DNA of 64,000 nt from Ochromonas danica (lineage: Eukaryota; Sar; Chrysophyceae; Chromulinales; Chromulinaceae), in contig VKHL01000069.1 in the NCBI GenBank assembly GCA_015146655.1, forward strand, positions 1 through 64,000. Direction: 5' to 3'. The notes under the pieces were generated by a model. It worked only from the letters and a program-made list of their open reading frames with translations. It ran no database searches and was not told the origin of the DNA. Shown here piece after piece: positions 21,589 to 33,032 of this stretch. Numbering within the stretch: position 1 is the stretch's first letter; the number at the start of each line of letters is the position of its first letter. The position numbers were made by a program, and so were the translations under genes.

Positions 21589-23008
21589 CTACCTTCTCTT
21601 AATACCAAAGATACCACGATGTCTTGGATCCGTTGGCAAGTATTCCACTTTATCATAACCCACTTCGCGCATGTAATCTTCCACCTAACACCACAACAAC
21701 AGCATAACACACATTACCACACAATAGATCCGTTAGTACCGACACTATCACTACTACTAACAAACATAGCAAGACATCAAGGCAACTTACCTCAAAGAGA
21801 TAGTACTCATCAGTCCATGGCTCCGTTGACTTCATCAAAGTGAAGAGGACCGGAGGAAGACCTTGAATCACCTTAGACTTTGGGTTATTATCTGTGATTG
21901 CTAACACACCATTTGGTTTAAGAAGTCGATAGCATTCTCGTAGGATATTTTGCATTGGCTTGACAGGTAATTCATGGAAAAGAAAAGAGATTTGAATGAG
22001 ATCAAAAGAATTGGAAGGAAAGTTTGTTTCTTCAATGTTCTGCTTGGTATAAGTAATCTTCTTAATCAAAGAAGAGGTTGCAGGATGCTCAGCAGTTGAA
22101 GTTTGCTTCCCTATTATCATATAGGCATTCAAACTATAACAACGATTGGGGGATGTCAAGGAAACAGAAGAACAATCTGACCTGATTTAAGGTCTTCATA
22201 CTCTCCACGCTCTTGTCTATACTTGGCTAATGCAAGAAAGTGAGGAGAAAGATCTAATCCAACGACTTTATTAGCACGGGGGAAAGCTTGAGCAAGAGAG
22301 ATGGTACTCATGCCAGCACTGCAGCCAACATCCAACAAGGCAGAAGGCTGAGACAAGCGATGCTTGCGCAGATAGTTTTGAATCTCATCCAAGAAGGAAT
22401 TACGAAGACGTGCGTAAGCTTCAGGCTAAACAACCATCACAAACACAACCAGGCGAAATATCATTAGTCTGCCGCATGTTCCCCCCTCCTTCCCTCATTA
22501 ACATGATAGACGATAGCCTTACCGCAGTGATTTGTTCTTTTGGATAGACACGCATGGCCATAGAATAACATGCTGATTCCACTTCTTCAGCAGCTAGCCA
22601 ATTAAGATTTCCTTCATCATAAGCATGGAAAGGAACAGTGAAATAGTCTGGATAGGCCACATTGGGTGCTTCGGCATTGATTTGATTGAAATACTTCTCC
22701 AATATTGCACGATCACCACGAATTTGACGTGCACGTTTTGTCCAAGGAATATTCTTTTCTTCAGCAGTTCCAATTAAGACTTTTCTTGCACCTAACTTCA
22801 TGAGATCAAAGACAGGTTTGGTATTGATCATTAGATTGACTAGGACAGAAATTGGTCCACCACCAGCCCATCGAGGATGATCTTCTTTAGTTGTAGCAAC
22901 CATAGAAAATGACTTGGATAGCATAGGTTTGGTAAGGATATTCTGAAATGCTTCAGTATGGCAAGCCATCCAGGCAATAAGAACAACAAGAACCACCGCA
23001 CAAAACAT
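21589..23008 (-). CDS. Plastid-targeted SAM-dependent methyltransferase 1 (UbiE/COQ5-like class I), with introns
   Basis: Exons 23008-22523, 22425-22182, 22110-21791, 21684-21589; 381 residues. The N-terminal signal peptide ends 'CHTEA' followed by 'FQNILTKPM', a clear ASAF-type bipartite plastid presequence. A conserved N-terminal module ('RWAGGGPISVLVNLMINTK', 'YFNQI') precedes the Rossmann core: SAM motif I 'LLDVGCSAGMST', acidic strand 'VVGLDLSPH', motif 'SFDLIQISFLFHEL', and 'LLKPNGVLAITDNNP'. The substrate is unknown; small-molecule or quinone methylation in the plastid would fit the family. It is head-to-head with a close paralogue (methyltransferase 2), 740 bases apart. Confidence 0.85.
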
Positions 23009-23748
23009 TATCTCGAATTATTAGAATCTTTCTTCTGCAACCTGTAAAAAAAAAAAATAGTTAGTTGTTAATAAAACCAACTACTGAGAGAGCATGCAAA
23101 CTAGAAGATGATGATCAATCATACCTGTTGAAAGAAGAATTGTTATTGTTTTGTTGTTGTTCAATGCCAATGACTTGGCTGGGTTAGTGGGTAAAACTAT
23201 ACTTTATTGATTAATAAATTGAAGTTATTCTATTAGAAAGTCGTATCTGGCACTGCTGTGACTGTTGTGGTCAGGTTGAACTGAGAGGATTACCCACCCA
23301 TTACATTCATTTAACATTTAGCACGCTGTAAACAAATACACACTACCAATAGAAAAAGTACTTCATAGTATAATCAAAATAACCCTCTCTTAGTCAGATA
23401 GAATCATTTTACAACAATCACTTTCTTTTTCTTTTCATATACATACATGCATTAAATGAATTATAGAAAAAGCCCATCTTTTCCGATTAAGAAAGGCTAA
23501 ACTATGGGGTTATAAATCATATTTTCACTCCACTGTGTGATTTGTTGGCAAGAGGTTGAGCATGTTGTTGTTTCATGAGAAGAGAGATCATCTCCCTTCA
23601 ACGAATGCAAGGTAGAACAATGATCAACCTTGACTCTTGACTCATTACTATTCTCAAACAAACTTCAACTCCTTCCATTGCATTCTTTTCATAGCAATAA
23701 CATAATAATCTTCTCTAGTAACCATCATATTAGTTTACTGCTGGGAAG
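23009..23748. other. Shared upstream region of the two methyltransferases
   Basis: Divergent promoter of about 740 bases, AT-rich, with a short poly-A run at 23046-23058. An 'ATACATACATGCAT' run lies at 23441-23454. No gene or strong repeat seen. Confidence 0.6.
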
Positions 23749-24858
23749 ATGATCTATTCTGTTTGCTTTCTCGCATTACTTCTCTGTGTTGTCTACAAGA
23801 TTGTTGACGCCTATCAATATCAACGTCCTATTCTCCTATCCTCATCAACTTCATTAAAGGCTAACTTGTTACCTTATGATCATGATGTACAAGAAATACA
23901 TGAAAAACCACCAAGATGGGCTGGTGGTGGATTAGTTAGTTCTGCTGTTAATGCTCTACTCTCTTATAAACCACTCTTTAATATCATGAGACAAGCTGCA
24001 AGAAAACGTATTATTAGTAAAGCAGAACGTTATGGTATTCCATGGAGACAAAATGTGCAAACATTACGTGATCAAGAAGATGTTATACAAGAATATTTCA
24101 ATCAAATTGAAAATCCTTACCTATTCTATCCATTCTATTATCGTAATGAATTCCATGCTTATGATACAGGCAATTTGGAATTTCTTTGTGCTTATGAAGG
24201 TGAAAGTGCAACCTATACAACTGCTTTACATGTCTTTGCTGATTCAACAGGTCCTGAAGCACATGCTAAGATGCGTGCTGGATTAACACAAACTTTATTA
24301 TCCTATCTTCAAAAGTATCGTTCTAAGGTGCGTTCTATGGAGAAAGTGTTGGATGTTGCTTGTAGTATTGGTATGTCTACACAAGCTCTTGTAGAAGCCT
24401 TGCCCTCTAGCAAAGAAGTAATCGGACTTGAACTTTCCCCACATTTCCTCTCAGTAGCCAAATATCGTCAAGAAAAGGAAGGTAAAGTTGATCGACGAGT
24501 AAAATGGACACATCAGAATATTGAACATACCAACTATGCAGCACAAACATTTGATTTGGTGGCTAGTTCTTTCTTATTTCATGAGCTTCCCACTGATGCT
24601 GCAATGAATGCTTTACAAGAAGCTTATCGTATTTTACAACCTAAAGGTGTGTTTGTTATGATGGATATGAACCCTCATTCTGATGCAGCCAAGAATATGG
24701 ATCCCGTAGGATTTACAGTATTGAAAGCTACAGAGCCTTTCACTGATCAATACTTTACTTTAGACTTTGCAAGAGCGATGAAGAAGGTTGGATTTGTTGA
24801 TGTAGAAGAAGTAGCAACAGATGCTAGACATCGTGTTCTTATTGGTAGAAAGGCTTAA
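23749..24858 (+). CDS. Plastid-targeted SAM-dependent methyltransferase 2, intronless paralogue
   Basis: Single exon, 369 residues, colinear with methyltransferase 1. The signal peptide ends 'KIVDA' followed by 'YQYQRPILL', an ASAF-like site with Tyr instead of Phe. The shared N-terminal module ('PPRWAGGGLVSSAVNALL', 'YFNQI') and class I core are intact: 'VLDVACSIGMST' (~200), 'VIGLELSPHF', 'FDLVASSFLFHELP', 'ILQPKGVFVMMDMNP'. It ends 'ARHRVLIGRKA', matching 'PRHRGIFGIKRR' of the paralogue. The lack of all three introns points to a retrocopy or to intron loss or gain after duplication. It is clearly under coding constraint, with no stop or frame break. Confidence 0.85.
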   Translation: MIYSVCFLALLLCVVYKIVDAYQYQRPILLSSSTSLKANLLPYDHDVQEIHEKPPRWAGGGLVSSAVNALLSYKPLFNIMRQAARKRIISKAERYGIPWRQNVQTLRDQEDVIQEYFNQIENPYLFYPFYYRNEFHAYDTGNLEFLCAYEGESATYTTALHVFADSTGPEAHAKMRAGLTQTLLSYLQKYRSKVRSMEKVLDVACSIGMSTQALVEALPSSKEVIGLELSPHFLSVAKYRQEKEGKVDRRVKWTHQNIEHTNYAAQTFDLVASSFLFHELPTDAAMNALQEAYRILQPKGVFVMMDMNPHSDAAKNMDPVGFTVLKATEPFTDQYFTLDFARAMKKVGFVDVEEVATDARHRVLIGRKA

Positions 24859-25056
24859 ACATGTTTTAGTTGATTGATTTACTAATTGGCGAGCCTTTCT
24901 CTGCATCATCATCATCTTGTATTTTCCACTCCATGTATATCGAATTTGTTATTTTGTAATATGTGAGTAAATACTATCACAAGAACAACTTCATCATTCA
25001 TGAGTAAGAATGAGTTAATTAGTGAAGGACATGCAGGTTAACCAACAATGCTGTGG

Positions 25057-25718
25057 TTAAGCCTCAGTAGAGTATTTCAAGCAAATGCCATTGACACAGT
25101 GTCTCTCATCAGTTGGAGTGGGAAATCCTTCACCTTTAAAGACATGACCAAGATGAGATCCACAATTATTGCATAGAATTTCTACTCTACGACCATCAGC
25201 ATCAGGTACTTCTTTAATTGCTCCAGGTAATCCTTCAAAGAAAGCAGGCCAACCACAGCCTGAATCAAACTTAGTTGATGCCTTGTATAATGGTGTCTAA
25301 TAACACACAAAGAGAGGGTATAATATAAGAGACAATATCTATCACACAACACAGGGAAGTTCTAATTCTAATAACGTTACTACTATAACTGTACCTGACA
25401 AGCCACACAAGTGTAAACACCTTCTTTAGGATATTTCGTACCAAATTTCTTCTTTAAATCATATTCTAATTGACCAGGAGTACCTTCAGAAAATCCTGGT
25501 GGTTCAGTTGCTTTCTGTCGTAGAACACGGAATTGTTCAGGATTAAGAATAGTTCTCCAACCATTCTCATTGTCAGGAAGTTTAGCAGAAGAAGACATTT
25601 GAAGAGATAATATCGATGAAATAGCTTTAGGATATGAAGATGCTGATCTTGTAAAGGCTCGAGAAGTAGTAGTAAAGAAAGCACAATATAGTGTGAGGAA
25701 GACAACCCGTGTGAACAT
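25057..25718 (-). CDS. MSRB: Plastid-targeted peptide methionine-(R)-S-oxide reductase (MsrB)
   Basis: Exons 25718-25395 and 25296-25057; 187 residues. MsrB reduces methionine-R-sulfoxide in proteins and is a typical plastid repair enzyme. The signal peptide ends 'TTTSRA' before 'FTRSASS', an ASAF-type plastid presequence. The MsrB domain shows both zinc CxxC pairs ('CVAC', 'CNNC'), 'FDSGCGWPAFFEG', 'GSHLGHVFKGEG' and the catalytic 'ERHCVNG' motif (Cys near the C-terminus); Ser or Gly follow this Asn in different family members. Introns: one, phase 0. The 3' end lies 198 bases from the convergent methyltransferase 2. Confidence 0.93.
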
Positions 25719-26386
25719 GCAAGAACAACAATCCCAGAACCAAGACAGAACAATACTAGTAATAAACTCAAGTATATAACTAAACCAAGAAGAGAGTGAT
25801 GAGTCAGTCAGTCCTTTAGATCAAGTATAATGAGTGCAATAAGCTGGTCAAGCTGTCAGCAGGGCAAGCACAGTACAAGTAGATAGTAAAGGAAAGTCAA
25901 GCTACTTGTCAGAGAGGAGATCTTCTGACTTCTCACTGACTCACTCCAACTCCCTCCCAGAACATGCAGTGCTGTGGACTAGAACTAGAACATCTTACAG
26001 ATAAAAGTCACAATTTGAGAATTATAATCCACAAATCGAACTTTCTGCACGTAGTCTACAGTCAGTCTACACAAAGCATATAACTTGAAGAGTACAATCG
26101 TTGTTTTATCTATTAGTTGAATCATTCTTTCGTACAGAAATGGTGATAATGCATTCTGATATATTATTGCCAACTCCTTTGACTTCTCGTATGTTGAGTG
26201 AGTGATACTTTATGTGAAGGATAACAATATTCAAAATTGTTCTTGTAAAGTAAAACTCTTTTATCACATGTGGTGAAAGGAAACGCACTTGTAAGACTAT
26301 AACAACAACAATTCCTACGCGCAAACGAAATTGAATAAAATTCTTAAAGGTTTACAATCATGCAGATTAGTGGATCCTCATTTAAC
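25719..26386. other. MsrB promoter and TadA 3' flank
   Basis: Upstream region of MsrB (up to about 25980) and AT-rich 3' flank of the deaminase. Short open frames here are Leu/Ile-rich shadows. No gene seen. Confidence 0.55.
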
Positions 26387-27118
26387 CTAAACAGCAGCAT
26401 GAACAACATGCTCGCTTTGATCATCTGTTGCCTTAGGAGAAGACGATACAGCCTCATGCACAATGTTAGTCTCTTGACCACGGCCTAAGTCATAACTACC
26501 AAAACGGAACTTTTCATTTCGGATACTTTGAAAGAATCTCTTTAAGAGAATAGAACAATCCTCTGCTAATACATCACCAGTCACTTCCACTTGATGGAAA
26601 GGATGCTTATTCTCATTGAGATTAAGATAGGAACCACAAGCACCTAAACGTAAATCTTTCGCACCATAGACGACTCTTTTGACACGAAAAGATTGAATAG
26701 CACTCATACAAGTAGGGCATGGTTCTAATGTTGTGTACAAGGTAGTATTATTTAAACGCCAATTCTTCTTATATTTAGCTGCCATACGTAAGCATTCAAT
26801 TTCAGCATGTGCTGTAGCATCATGACTTTCTTCTACACGATTTCTAGCAGCTGCAATGACTTCTCCTTGATCATCTACTAAGACAGCACCAATAGGTACT
26901 TCCTTTTCTCTAAAAGCATGTTGTGCATGACGGAAAGCTAAACGCATAAAGCTCTCATCAACTTTTTGTGTTGTGCTTGTTGTTGTTGTGGTCATGGAGA
27001 TGGCAGAAGTCATTCGATGCATAGACCATCGTGAAGAAGTTTTAAACATATAAATAGGAGTAATCATAGTGAGGAAGAAGCAGCAGAAGAGATAGAAAAG
27101 ACCGCAGGAATGGACCAT
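26387..27118 (-). CDS. tRNA adenosine deaminase, TadA type, probably plastid
   Basis: Single exon, 243 residues. Catalyses A-to-I editing of tRNA wobble bases; bacterial and plastid TadA act on tRNA-Arg(ACG). The zinc site is complete: 'HAE' (His104, Glu106) and 'PCPTC' (Cys134, Cys137), with 'VPIGAVLVDDQGEVIAAARN' upstream and 'RVKRVVYGAKDLRLGACGS' downstream, the usual TadA order. The first ~25 residues are hydrophobic (Phe/Leu/Cys-rich) and followed by a basic Ser/Thr stretch with 'MFKTSSRWS', which looks like a bipartite plastid presequence although the cleavage site is less clear than in MsrB. The C-terminal ~40 residues after the domain are polar and unrelated to TadA. Confidence 0.88.
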   Translation of the reverse strand: MVHSCGLFYLFCCFFLTMITPIYMFKTSSRWSMHRMTSAISMTTTTTSTTQKVDESFMRLAFRHAQHAFREKEVPIGAVLVDDQGEVIAAARNRVEESHDATAHAEIECLRMAAKYKKNWRLNNTTLYTTLEPCPTCMSAIQSFRVKRVVYGAKDLRLGACGSYLNLNENKHPFHQVEVTGDVLAEDCSILLKRFFQSIRNEKFRFGSYDLGRGQETNIVHEAVSSSPKATDDQSEHVVHAAV

Positions 27119-27670
27119 AACTATTAGTCTAGACTATTGAGCAACCTTTCTCTTCGTTGGTGTTCCTTTGTTGGTTGTTTGTGTGAGGAGAGGCTGTGCT
27201 TGCTGCTTGAGGGGGGAACGGGGTGGTGCACTGCCAGGGAAAAGATGTTTTTCAATTGGACAAAAACACTTTCTGCATTGTAGTTAAATTGTGGTCATAA
27301 CAATGATGGGGTCGAGTAGCATCCTCCCCGCCCTGGAACTTAAGCTATGGATGTAAATTACTGGTCGCCCATACCTCAATGATGATGAGAAGAAATGGAT
27401 AACAGAAAGTTTGTTATTATTGCAGATCAAAATGTATGTTGTGATTACATTCATCTCCACAAGCCATAAAGTGACGATCCATATAGACAAGACTACAAGT
27501 CCTGGAAAAAGAACACCAAATAACCACCTTTACACACGCACCACACTGACACCAGGCACATGAATATAGTATTATCAAAACAAAAATGACATAGAATTGT
27601 TCTTCGATCTGTGCATATACACATCCACCTTTCTCATTATCAGGAGATGATATTCGAATCAGAAGCAGAA
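27119..27670. other. TadA promoter and 3' flank of the PDZ-TBC gene
   Basis: Contains a G-rich stretch (27208-27225) about 95 bases upstream of the deaminase and AT-rich sequence further on. No gene or repeat recognised. Confidence 0.55.
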
Positions 27671-30617
27671 CTACTTTTCAAGATCAATCTCCTGGTCGAT
27701 GCGATAGGTTGCAGCAGTTTCTTCTGCTTCATCAGCTTCACTCTGTGCAGCTGGTAACACAAGTGATCGTCTATTGCCTGGTAATGCACTAACCGATCTT
27801 CGCACTGGAGCCACAGAAGCCGCAAAAGCAGGAGAAATCCCGCCAAGATATCGTTGCATCATGGCATCCACTTCTTTCTTTTGTTCCCTTTCCTCTGGAT
27901 CGACTGTACTTTCTCTCTCAGTATTATTAACTGGTATCACAATGGAATCATCTCTGACTTCTCCATCATGAGGTGACTCTCCTTCACCGACACTAGTATA
28001 GGTTGAATTCTTTCTGGAAGCTACCCAAGCAACACGAGCAGCTTCCATACGTTCATATCTTTCTTCCAAAGCAGGACGAAAAGAGGATCTCCATAATGCC
28101 AGATCGCAACGATGAAAATCAAAATATGGTGGCTCCCTTCCTGCTGCTGTAATGCCACGATGACCAGAAGTGGATTTCTTTCGGTGGAGCTTCTTGACAT
28201 ACTGGGCAGAAAACATGTAATTGGTAGTAACTGCCGCATCCCAGGCAATCGTGGTTCCACCCATGCCATGACCTTTATCAGCTGTGGTAGATGTTGACAG
28301 GCGCTTCATGAGAAGTTCTGGTTCAGTAAACACGGGATCATTCATTTCAGAAGCACTCATTTCCACGGACTTTTCATCCTCAGCACTATTCAAAGGGATA
28401 CTCAGGGGAGATGACGTATCAACTTCTGAAGATGCAGTCGAAGGGTCCTCTTCGCTTTTAACTCCCCCTGTTCCTTCTTTGCTACCACCCTCATTCAATT
28501 CATCCTCAAGCAAATGATCAGATACCTCCTTTAAAGCCAACTGTAGCCTTGCTTCTTGAATAACTTCTTCTGGTATACAGACATCAGTTGGTTGATCGCT
28601 TTGAAGGTCAGCACCAACACCATCAGTCTCCGAACCTCCTTGATGAGAGGAGGATAATCGTGCAAGCATTTTATCATAAGCATCAACAGGACCAGTATGA
28701 GCGAGTCCCAAACCTCGCAAATCAGTGGGAACGGCTCCAAGAGAAGATTTGCTGGTCAGACGGGGACTGATGGTTAAGTGCAATGCACTACTTGAAGGAA
28801 TAGTACCATGCGTGGAGCTGTTGAGATCAGATCCATGGCCTGTCCCATCGGTTGAAAAGTTTCGACCATTAGCAGTGTTGCTTAAAGTTCTAGATAATGT
28901 GACCTTCCTCATCATCGCTCTTGCTGGTGTATATGCTTTATAGGCAAGTGAAATAAGTTTATCTGCATCGACAACATCCTTGCCAATACAACGCAATACT
29001 TCGAAGAGATCAGATGCATCCTTCACACCCAAGAGGCGTGGTTCATGAAGTTTGAAAAGTGCTCCTGCAATACGAAAGAGAACTTTATTCCCTTCGTTCA
29101 AAAATATATCCCATACACGAAGCGTAACTTCTGGACGGAGAGTGTTGACAAAAAGGCACATAAACCATTGTACAGTGATAAGAGGCAGTTGAAGCTGGTG
29201 ACTCTCCAAAGTTCTATAATACATGTCGACAAGTTTAACATATACACATGATGACAGACATATCCAAAGTTCTCACCTGTGCACTTTAGGAAGATACTTC
29301 TTGATAATGTGAGCAAGAACAAATTGATCAACATAAGTACCAACCATGGTCTTGGTATAGTAGTCGGGTGGTAACAATTTCTCCACCACAGTAACAAGAA
29401 GCCAGAAGGATTCCTCTTCTGGCATGAGGATTAGCATCATGCCCGTAACGAAGTTCAATGACTGACAATAGCCTATCTCAGGATTGTGCAAGGCAAAAGC
29501 TTGCAGTACACGGCGGAGAGTACCTTCTCCTTTTCCACCAGATTCAAAATACTCGTGCTCAGGAAACGTTCTGCAGGTTAACAAGTAGATAGCCGTTAAT
29601 TCCCTTCAAGGAGAGAATTATCAAAAACATGAACAGATTCTGTGCTTACCTATCCACATCTTTCTCGATGTCATCACGAACTTTTTGCTTGAGCTCACTA
29701 GTACGTGCAAGAAGTGATTGGTAATAGTCCTTTGGATACTGTAATCGCACTAAAGAACTTAAGGAAATTTTCTGCCAGATTAGACAACGATAAGCAACAG
29801 GAATACCACGACGACACATCTGTTTTAAATCAGCACTGGGTTTAAACACACCAGCAGGTTTAAGATTCTCAGCACCACCAATTGATTTTAGATATTCTAC
29901 CCATTCTTCATCTCTTTGCTTGAATAAAGGAGCTGATGCACGGTTAAATTCTTTATCTCGTAAGTAATCATCCGCTGTGCAACTAAACCCTAGTAGGTCT
30001 GTTGTAGGGCCAGGAGAAGATGGGGACTGTCCCACAAATAAAGCACGCTTCTTATAGGCTGCCAAGGAAAACTTTCTAGGGTTAAAGAAGCGTAGTCTAC
30101 GAGTCTTTCCTTCAACCCTGTTCCAGGCAAAGACAAACAAATACAGACAACAAAGCACGTTAAATCAGCACTTGTTTGGTAATAGTTCTGATTCGTTGAA
30201 TCACCGCTTACATGAGTTGCTTAACAATCTTATTAACTTCTTCACAACCAAGTTCTATCACTACTCGATCATTTATAGCCACGAGGATATCTCCTACTGA
30301 AGCATATCCTTTAAAATCTTTTAATCTTTAATCATAAAGTGATTGCACAGAAAATCAAAATTATTAGAAAACAAATCAATCATTCAGAAAAAACAACAAC
30401 CAAAGGAATATTCTTACCTGCTCGGATCAGAAATCTTAGTAATGACAGTGTGTTTGGGATTACTACGATCAGCTCCTACAACAACACCAATAGAAGAAGC
30501 ATTGGATTCAATATCATATGACCCATCTTCATCAGCATAGATCTTGATATCTCCTTCAAATAACTCTCCTGTCTCACTACTTCTCCAAGATGAAAATACT
30601 TTCCTTGGTCTGGACAT
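27671..30617 (-). CDS. PDZ-TBC domain protein (predicted Rab GTPase-activating protein)
   Basis: Exons 30617-30418, 30325-30212, 30117-29650, 29570-29277, 29213-27671; 872 residues, phases consistent. An N-terminal PDZ domain (~36-120) shows the 'SSIGVVVG' loop and 'GYASVGDILVAINDRVV'. The TBC domain (~215-450) begins 'RRGIPVAYRCLIWQKI' and keeps both catalytic fingers: arginine finger in 'IEKDVDRTFP' (Arg261) and glutamine finger in 'IGYCQSLNFV' (Gln297), so GAP activity is likely. 'LRVWDIFLNEGNKVLFRIA' closes the fold. The last ~400 residues are Ser/Thr/Glu-rich and disordered. Exon 5 holds all of the tail. Head-to-head with SmD2 (308 bases). PDZ next to TBC is uncommon. Confidence 0.88.
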
Positions 30618-30925
30618 ATGAATCTAACAAATATAATAATACACTTTTTTTTGTATCAAAACCCAACAACAACAATAACTCTAGTCTCTTTGAATTTAAT
30701 CTCTAATGAATGACTCCTAGAGAGAGATAGAGAGAGAGAGAGCAGGTCTAGGAAGAGGGAGGATGAGTGAGGATAAGTAATAAATCAATTGAGTTAGTTT
30801 GGAGTGGATAGCCAGCAGAGGCAGGATTGGGATTGGCTTTGATGCTGTGCTTCCCTCTGTCTGTCTGTGCCGTGCGTTGGTGACCCACGCCGATTCCATG
30901 GAATCCATGAGTCTTGACATCGACC
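30618..30925. other. Divergent promoter PDZ-TBC / SmD2
   Basis: 308 bases shared by the two genes. Contains an (AG)n run at about 30719-30741 and the palindrome-bearing motif 'GATTCCATGGAATCCATGAG' (30892-30911) right before the SmD2 ATG. Confidence 0.6.
30892..30911 (+). promoter_or_regulatory. TTCCATGGAATCCATGAG motif before SmD2
   Basis: Palindrome ATTCCATGGAAT extended by CCATGAG, ending 14 bases before the ATG. The UBL5 upstream region has 'TTCCACGGAATCCATCAG', matching 16 of 18 positions. Both genes act in splicing. Function inferred only. Confidence 0.4.
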
Positions 30926-31527
30926 ATGAGTGATCAAAACAAGGAAATAAAAGAAATTTATACAGATAGTCATCATGTCAAGGTAAGGATCAACCTCTTT
31001 CAATCTCTTTCTTTTATTTTATTTTTAAAAGATAGTTTTGATTGTAACATGCTTTATTTTTCGATGTCTTACTTTTTTGCTTTGTGGGGTGATGATTGAT
31101 TGTCTATAGTGTACCTGAAGAAAGAGATGAACAAAAAGAGTTTGAAACTGGTCCACTCTCTGTTTTAATGCAAAGTGTTAAACAGAATACTCAGGTAGAG
31201 TTTCTTCTCCTATATATATTTGTTATTATTTATTTTTGAATTATGTTATTTGATTTGATTTATTTATTAATGATGATATCGCTGTGTTGGTTGTTGGTTT
31301 TACAGGTTCTGATTAATTGTCGTAATAATCATAAACTCTTAGCACGTGTGAAAGCTTTCGATCGTCATTGTAATATGGTCTTAGAGAATGTGAAGGAGAT
31401 GTGGACAGAAGTACCCAAGACTGGCAAAGGCACGAAACGTGGTCGTCCAACAAACAAAGACAGATATATTAGCAAAATGTTTCTGCGAGGGGATTCGGTT
31501 ATCCTTGTCTTACGTAACCCTAATTAG
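30926..31527 (+). CDS. SNRPD2: Small nuclear ribonucleoprotein SmD2
   Basis: Core Sm-ring subunit of spliceosomal snRNPs. Exon 2 (31110-31194) and exon 3 (31306-31527) encode the nearly invariant SmD2 body: '[16 protein letters not shown]', '[18 protein letters not shown]', '[18 protein letters not shown]', '[19 protein letters not shown]'. Exon 1 is placed at 30926-30982 ('[19 protein letters not shown]', good GTAAGG donor). However, the donor leaves phase 0 while exon 2 needs two bases of a codon from exon 1 after the TATAG acceptor at 31109, so one base is unaccounted for. The first exon, or one base of sequence, is therefore uncertain; the identity is not. Confidence 0.92.
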
Positions 31528-31896
31528 ATCAGTTGGTGTGTTGAAATGTGGTCATTGTTGTTTATTGTTTTATCATTGTCAGCATGTGAGAGTGAGTAGT
31601 ATTGAGCAGTATTGCATTGTTGGAAGAACGAGCGGACGACACTCAAATGTCAAGTCAATCATCATCCTTCACTATTGATTTCTACGACCATTCCTAGGAA
31701 CAGTGTAATTCTCTCCCTAAAGGAGGTGCTGCTTATACATTCTCTCACAATCCGTGTAACGAATCGCATCGCTACGGTACTACTATATACACAGGCAACA
31801 TGACAGCGTACATGTCACTCATTTATCTATCCAATTACTATTATTATGCCATTTTCTTGCACCAATAATTCCTGCAAATTATTACCCCATGCGATC
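31528..31896. other. 3' flanks of SmD2 and DUF98-like gene (convergent)
   Basis: No gene, RNA or repeat recognised. Short open frames in the plus strand lack any domain and continue from the SmD2 3' UTR. Confidence 0.55.
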
Positions 31897-32551
31897 TTAC
31901 TTCTCGAAGGATGAAGACAATGTGGGCTGTGCTAGTGCTTGTTGGAGGAAAGAATCGTCTAAGAAGCCAGGAGCGAAACATTCGATGAAGTGACAAGATA
32001 TCTTGGGACAGCTCAGCTCATAGTCTCTCCACAAGTGATAGTCAATAGGCATTTTACCATCTTTTCTACCTTTCATGAGAGGTGACCTGGGAATAGACTG
32101 TGGAGCCTTGCCAGAAGCATTGAGTTTAAAACTGGGGAGTATGTTGAGATAACGGAAGAGCTGACCCACACCCACCAGACCAGCCTCAATGGCATGGAGA
32201 CACTCTCTATCTTTGACCACAATCTACCATGACAGAGCCAATCAAGAATTACAAAAAACAAATCTAAAATACAGAGAGAAGGGAATCTAACCTTGCCTAC
32301 AATTGAACATATAATCTTCTCCAAAAGTGAGTAGCAACAATAGAGTTAGCTAAGAGCAGAAATCATCACATATTGTTAGGCATCTAACCTTATTGCCAAG
32401 AACAAGATCAACTTCTCGATCAAAACTCTCCGCATCCACACGAACACATTTACGCATTTCTACTTTCACTGGAGCACCATAATACGCACTAGTTTCAAAA
32501 TACACCCGTATTAGTACAAGAGGGTTGATCATACATCATAGACACAGATAA

Positions 32552-32609
<58 letters not shown>

Positions 32610-33032
32610 GAGAATACGCTGAAGATTGCCGTTAGCTGTCAAAATAACTCTCTCCATAGCAGTGTAGTTTCCAGGTAAAACCACACTGGTCTCAAAAGCA
32701 CTCATAATATCACCTGATTGACGATAGACCATTCCATTCACTTAAACATGAGATACTGTATGGGGATACTCCAACTTACCAAAGTTGTTTCGAATAGGTG
32801 TGACAACTGAAGAAGAACCATGTTCATTAGGATCATTTGGTGAATCAGTGGCGTTGGTCACAGTGATCAAAGGAGTAGTTGTTAGACAGGCTGAGAGAAC
32901 CGAACGTCGAATAATAGCCAACGTAGAAGTAGAAGAAGGAGTATGAGGGACGAAATGATATCCTCCAAACAAGCAACTTACTACAGACACTTTCAATAGA
33001 AAGAAGAAAGAGAGAACACGAAGATCAATCAT
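31897..33032 (-). CDS. DUF98 / chorismate lyase-like protein
   Basis: Exons 33032-32780, 32740-32608, 32488-32389, 32318-32292, 32223-31897; 279 residues, phases consistent. The body shows 'PGNYTAMERVILTANGNLQ', 'ILSAYYGAPVKVEM', 'REVDLVLGNK' and 'GVGQLFRYLNILPSFKL', which recall the DUF98 family (Rv2949c-like and plastid/cyanobacterial Ycf21-like chorismate lyases that release 4-hydroxybenzoate). This is from memory of family motifs, not an alignment. The N-terminus has a hydrophobic signal-like stretch ending 'SVVSC' then 'LFGGYHF', so ER or plastid import is likely. The second intron's donor is itself the first GT of a (GT)n tract, and exon 4 is only 27 bases. Head-to-head with the light-harvesting gene, 283 bases apart. 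Confidence 0.6.
32553..32607. repeat. (CA)n microsatellite at a splice donor
   Basis: CA dinucleotide tract with one AA interruption. On the minus strand it reads GTGTGT... directly from the end of exon 2 of the DUF98-like gene, so the repeat forms the 5' splice site. Confidence 0.9.

Noticed and set aside
31243-31305. Extension of SmD2 exon 3 upstream to an earlier ATG at 31243
   Set aside because: It would add non-conserved hydrophobic residues before the conserved VLINCR motif; a good TTACAG acceptor at 31305 explains the join.
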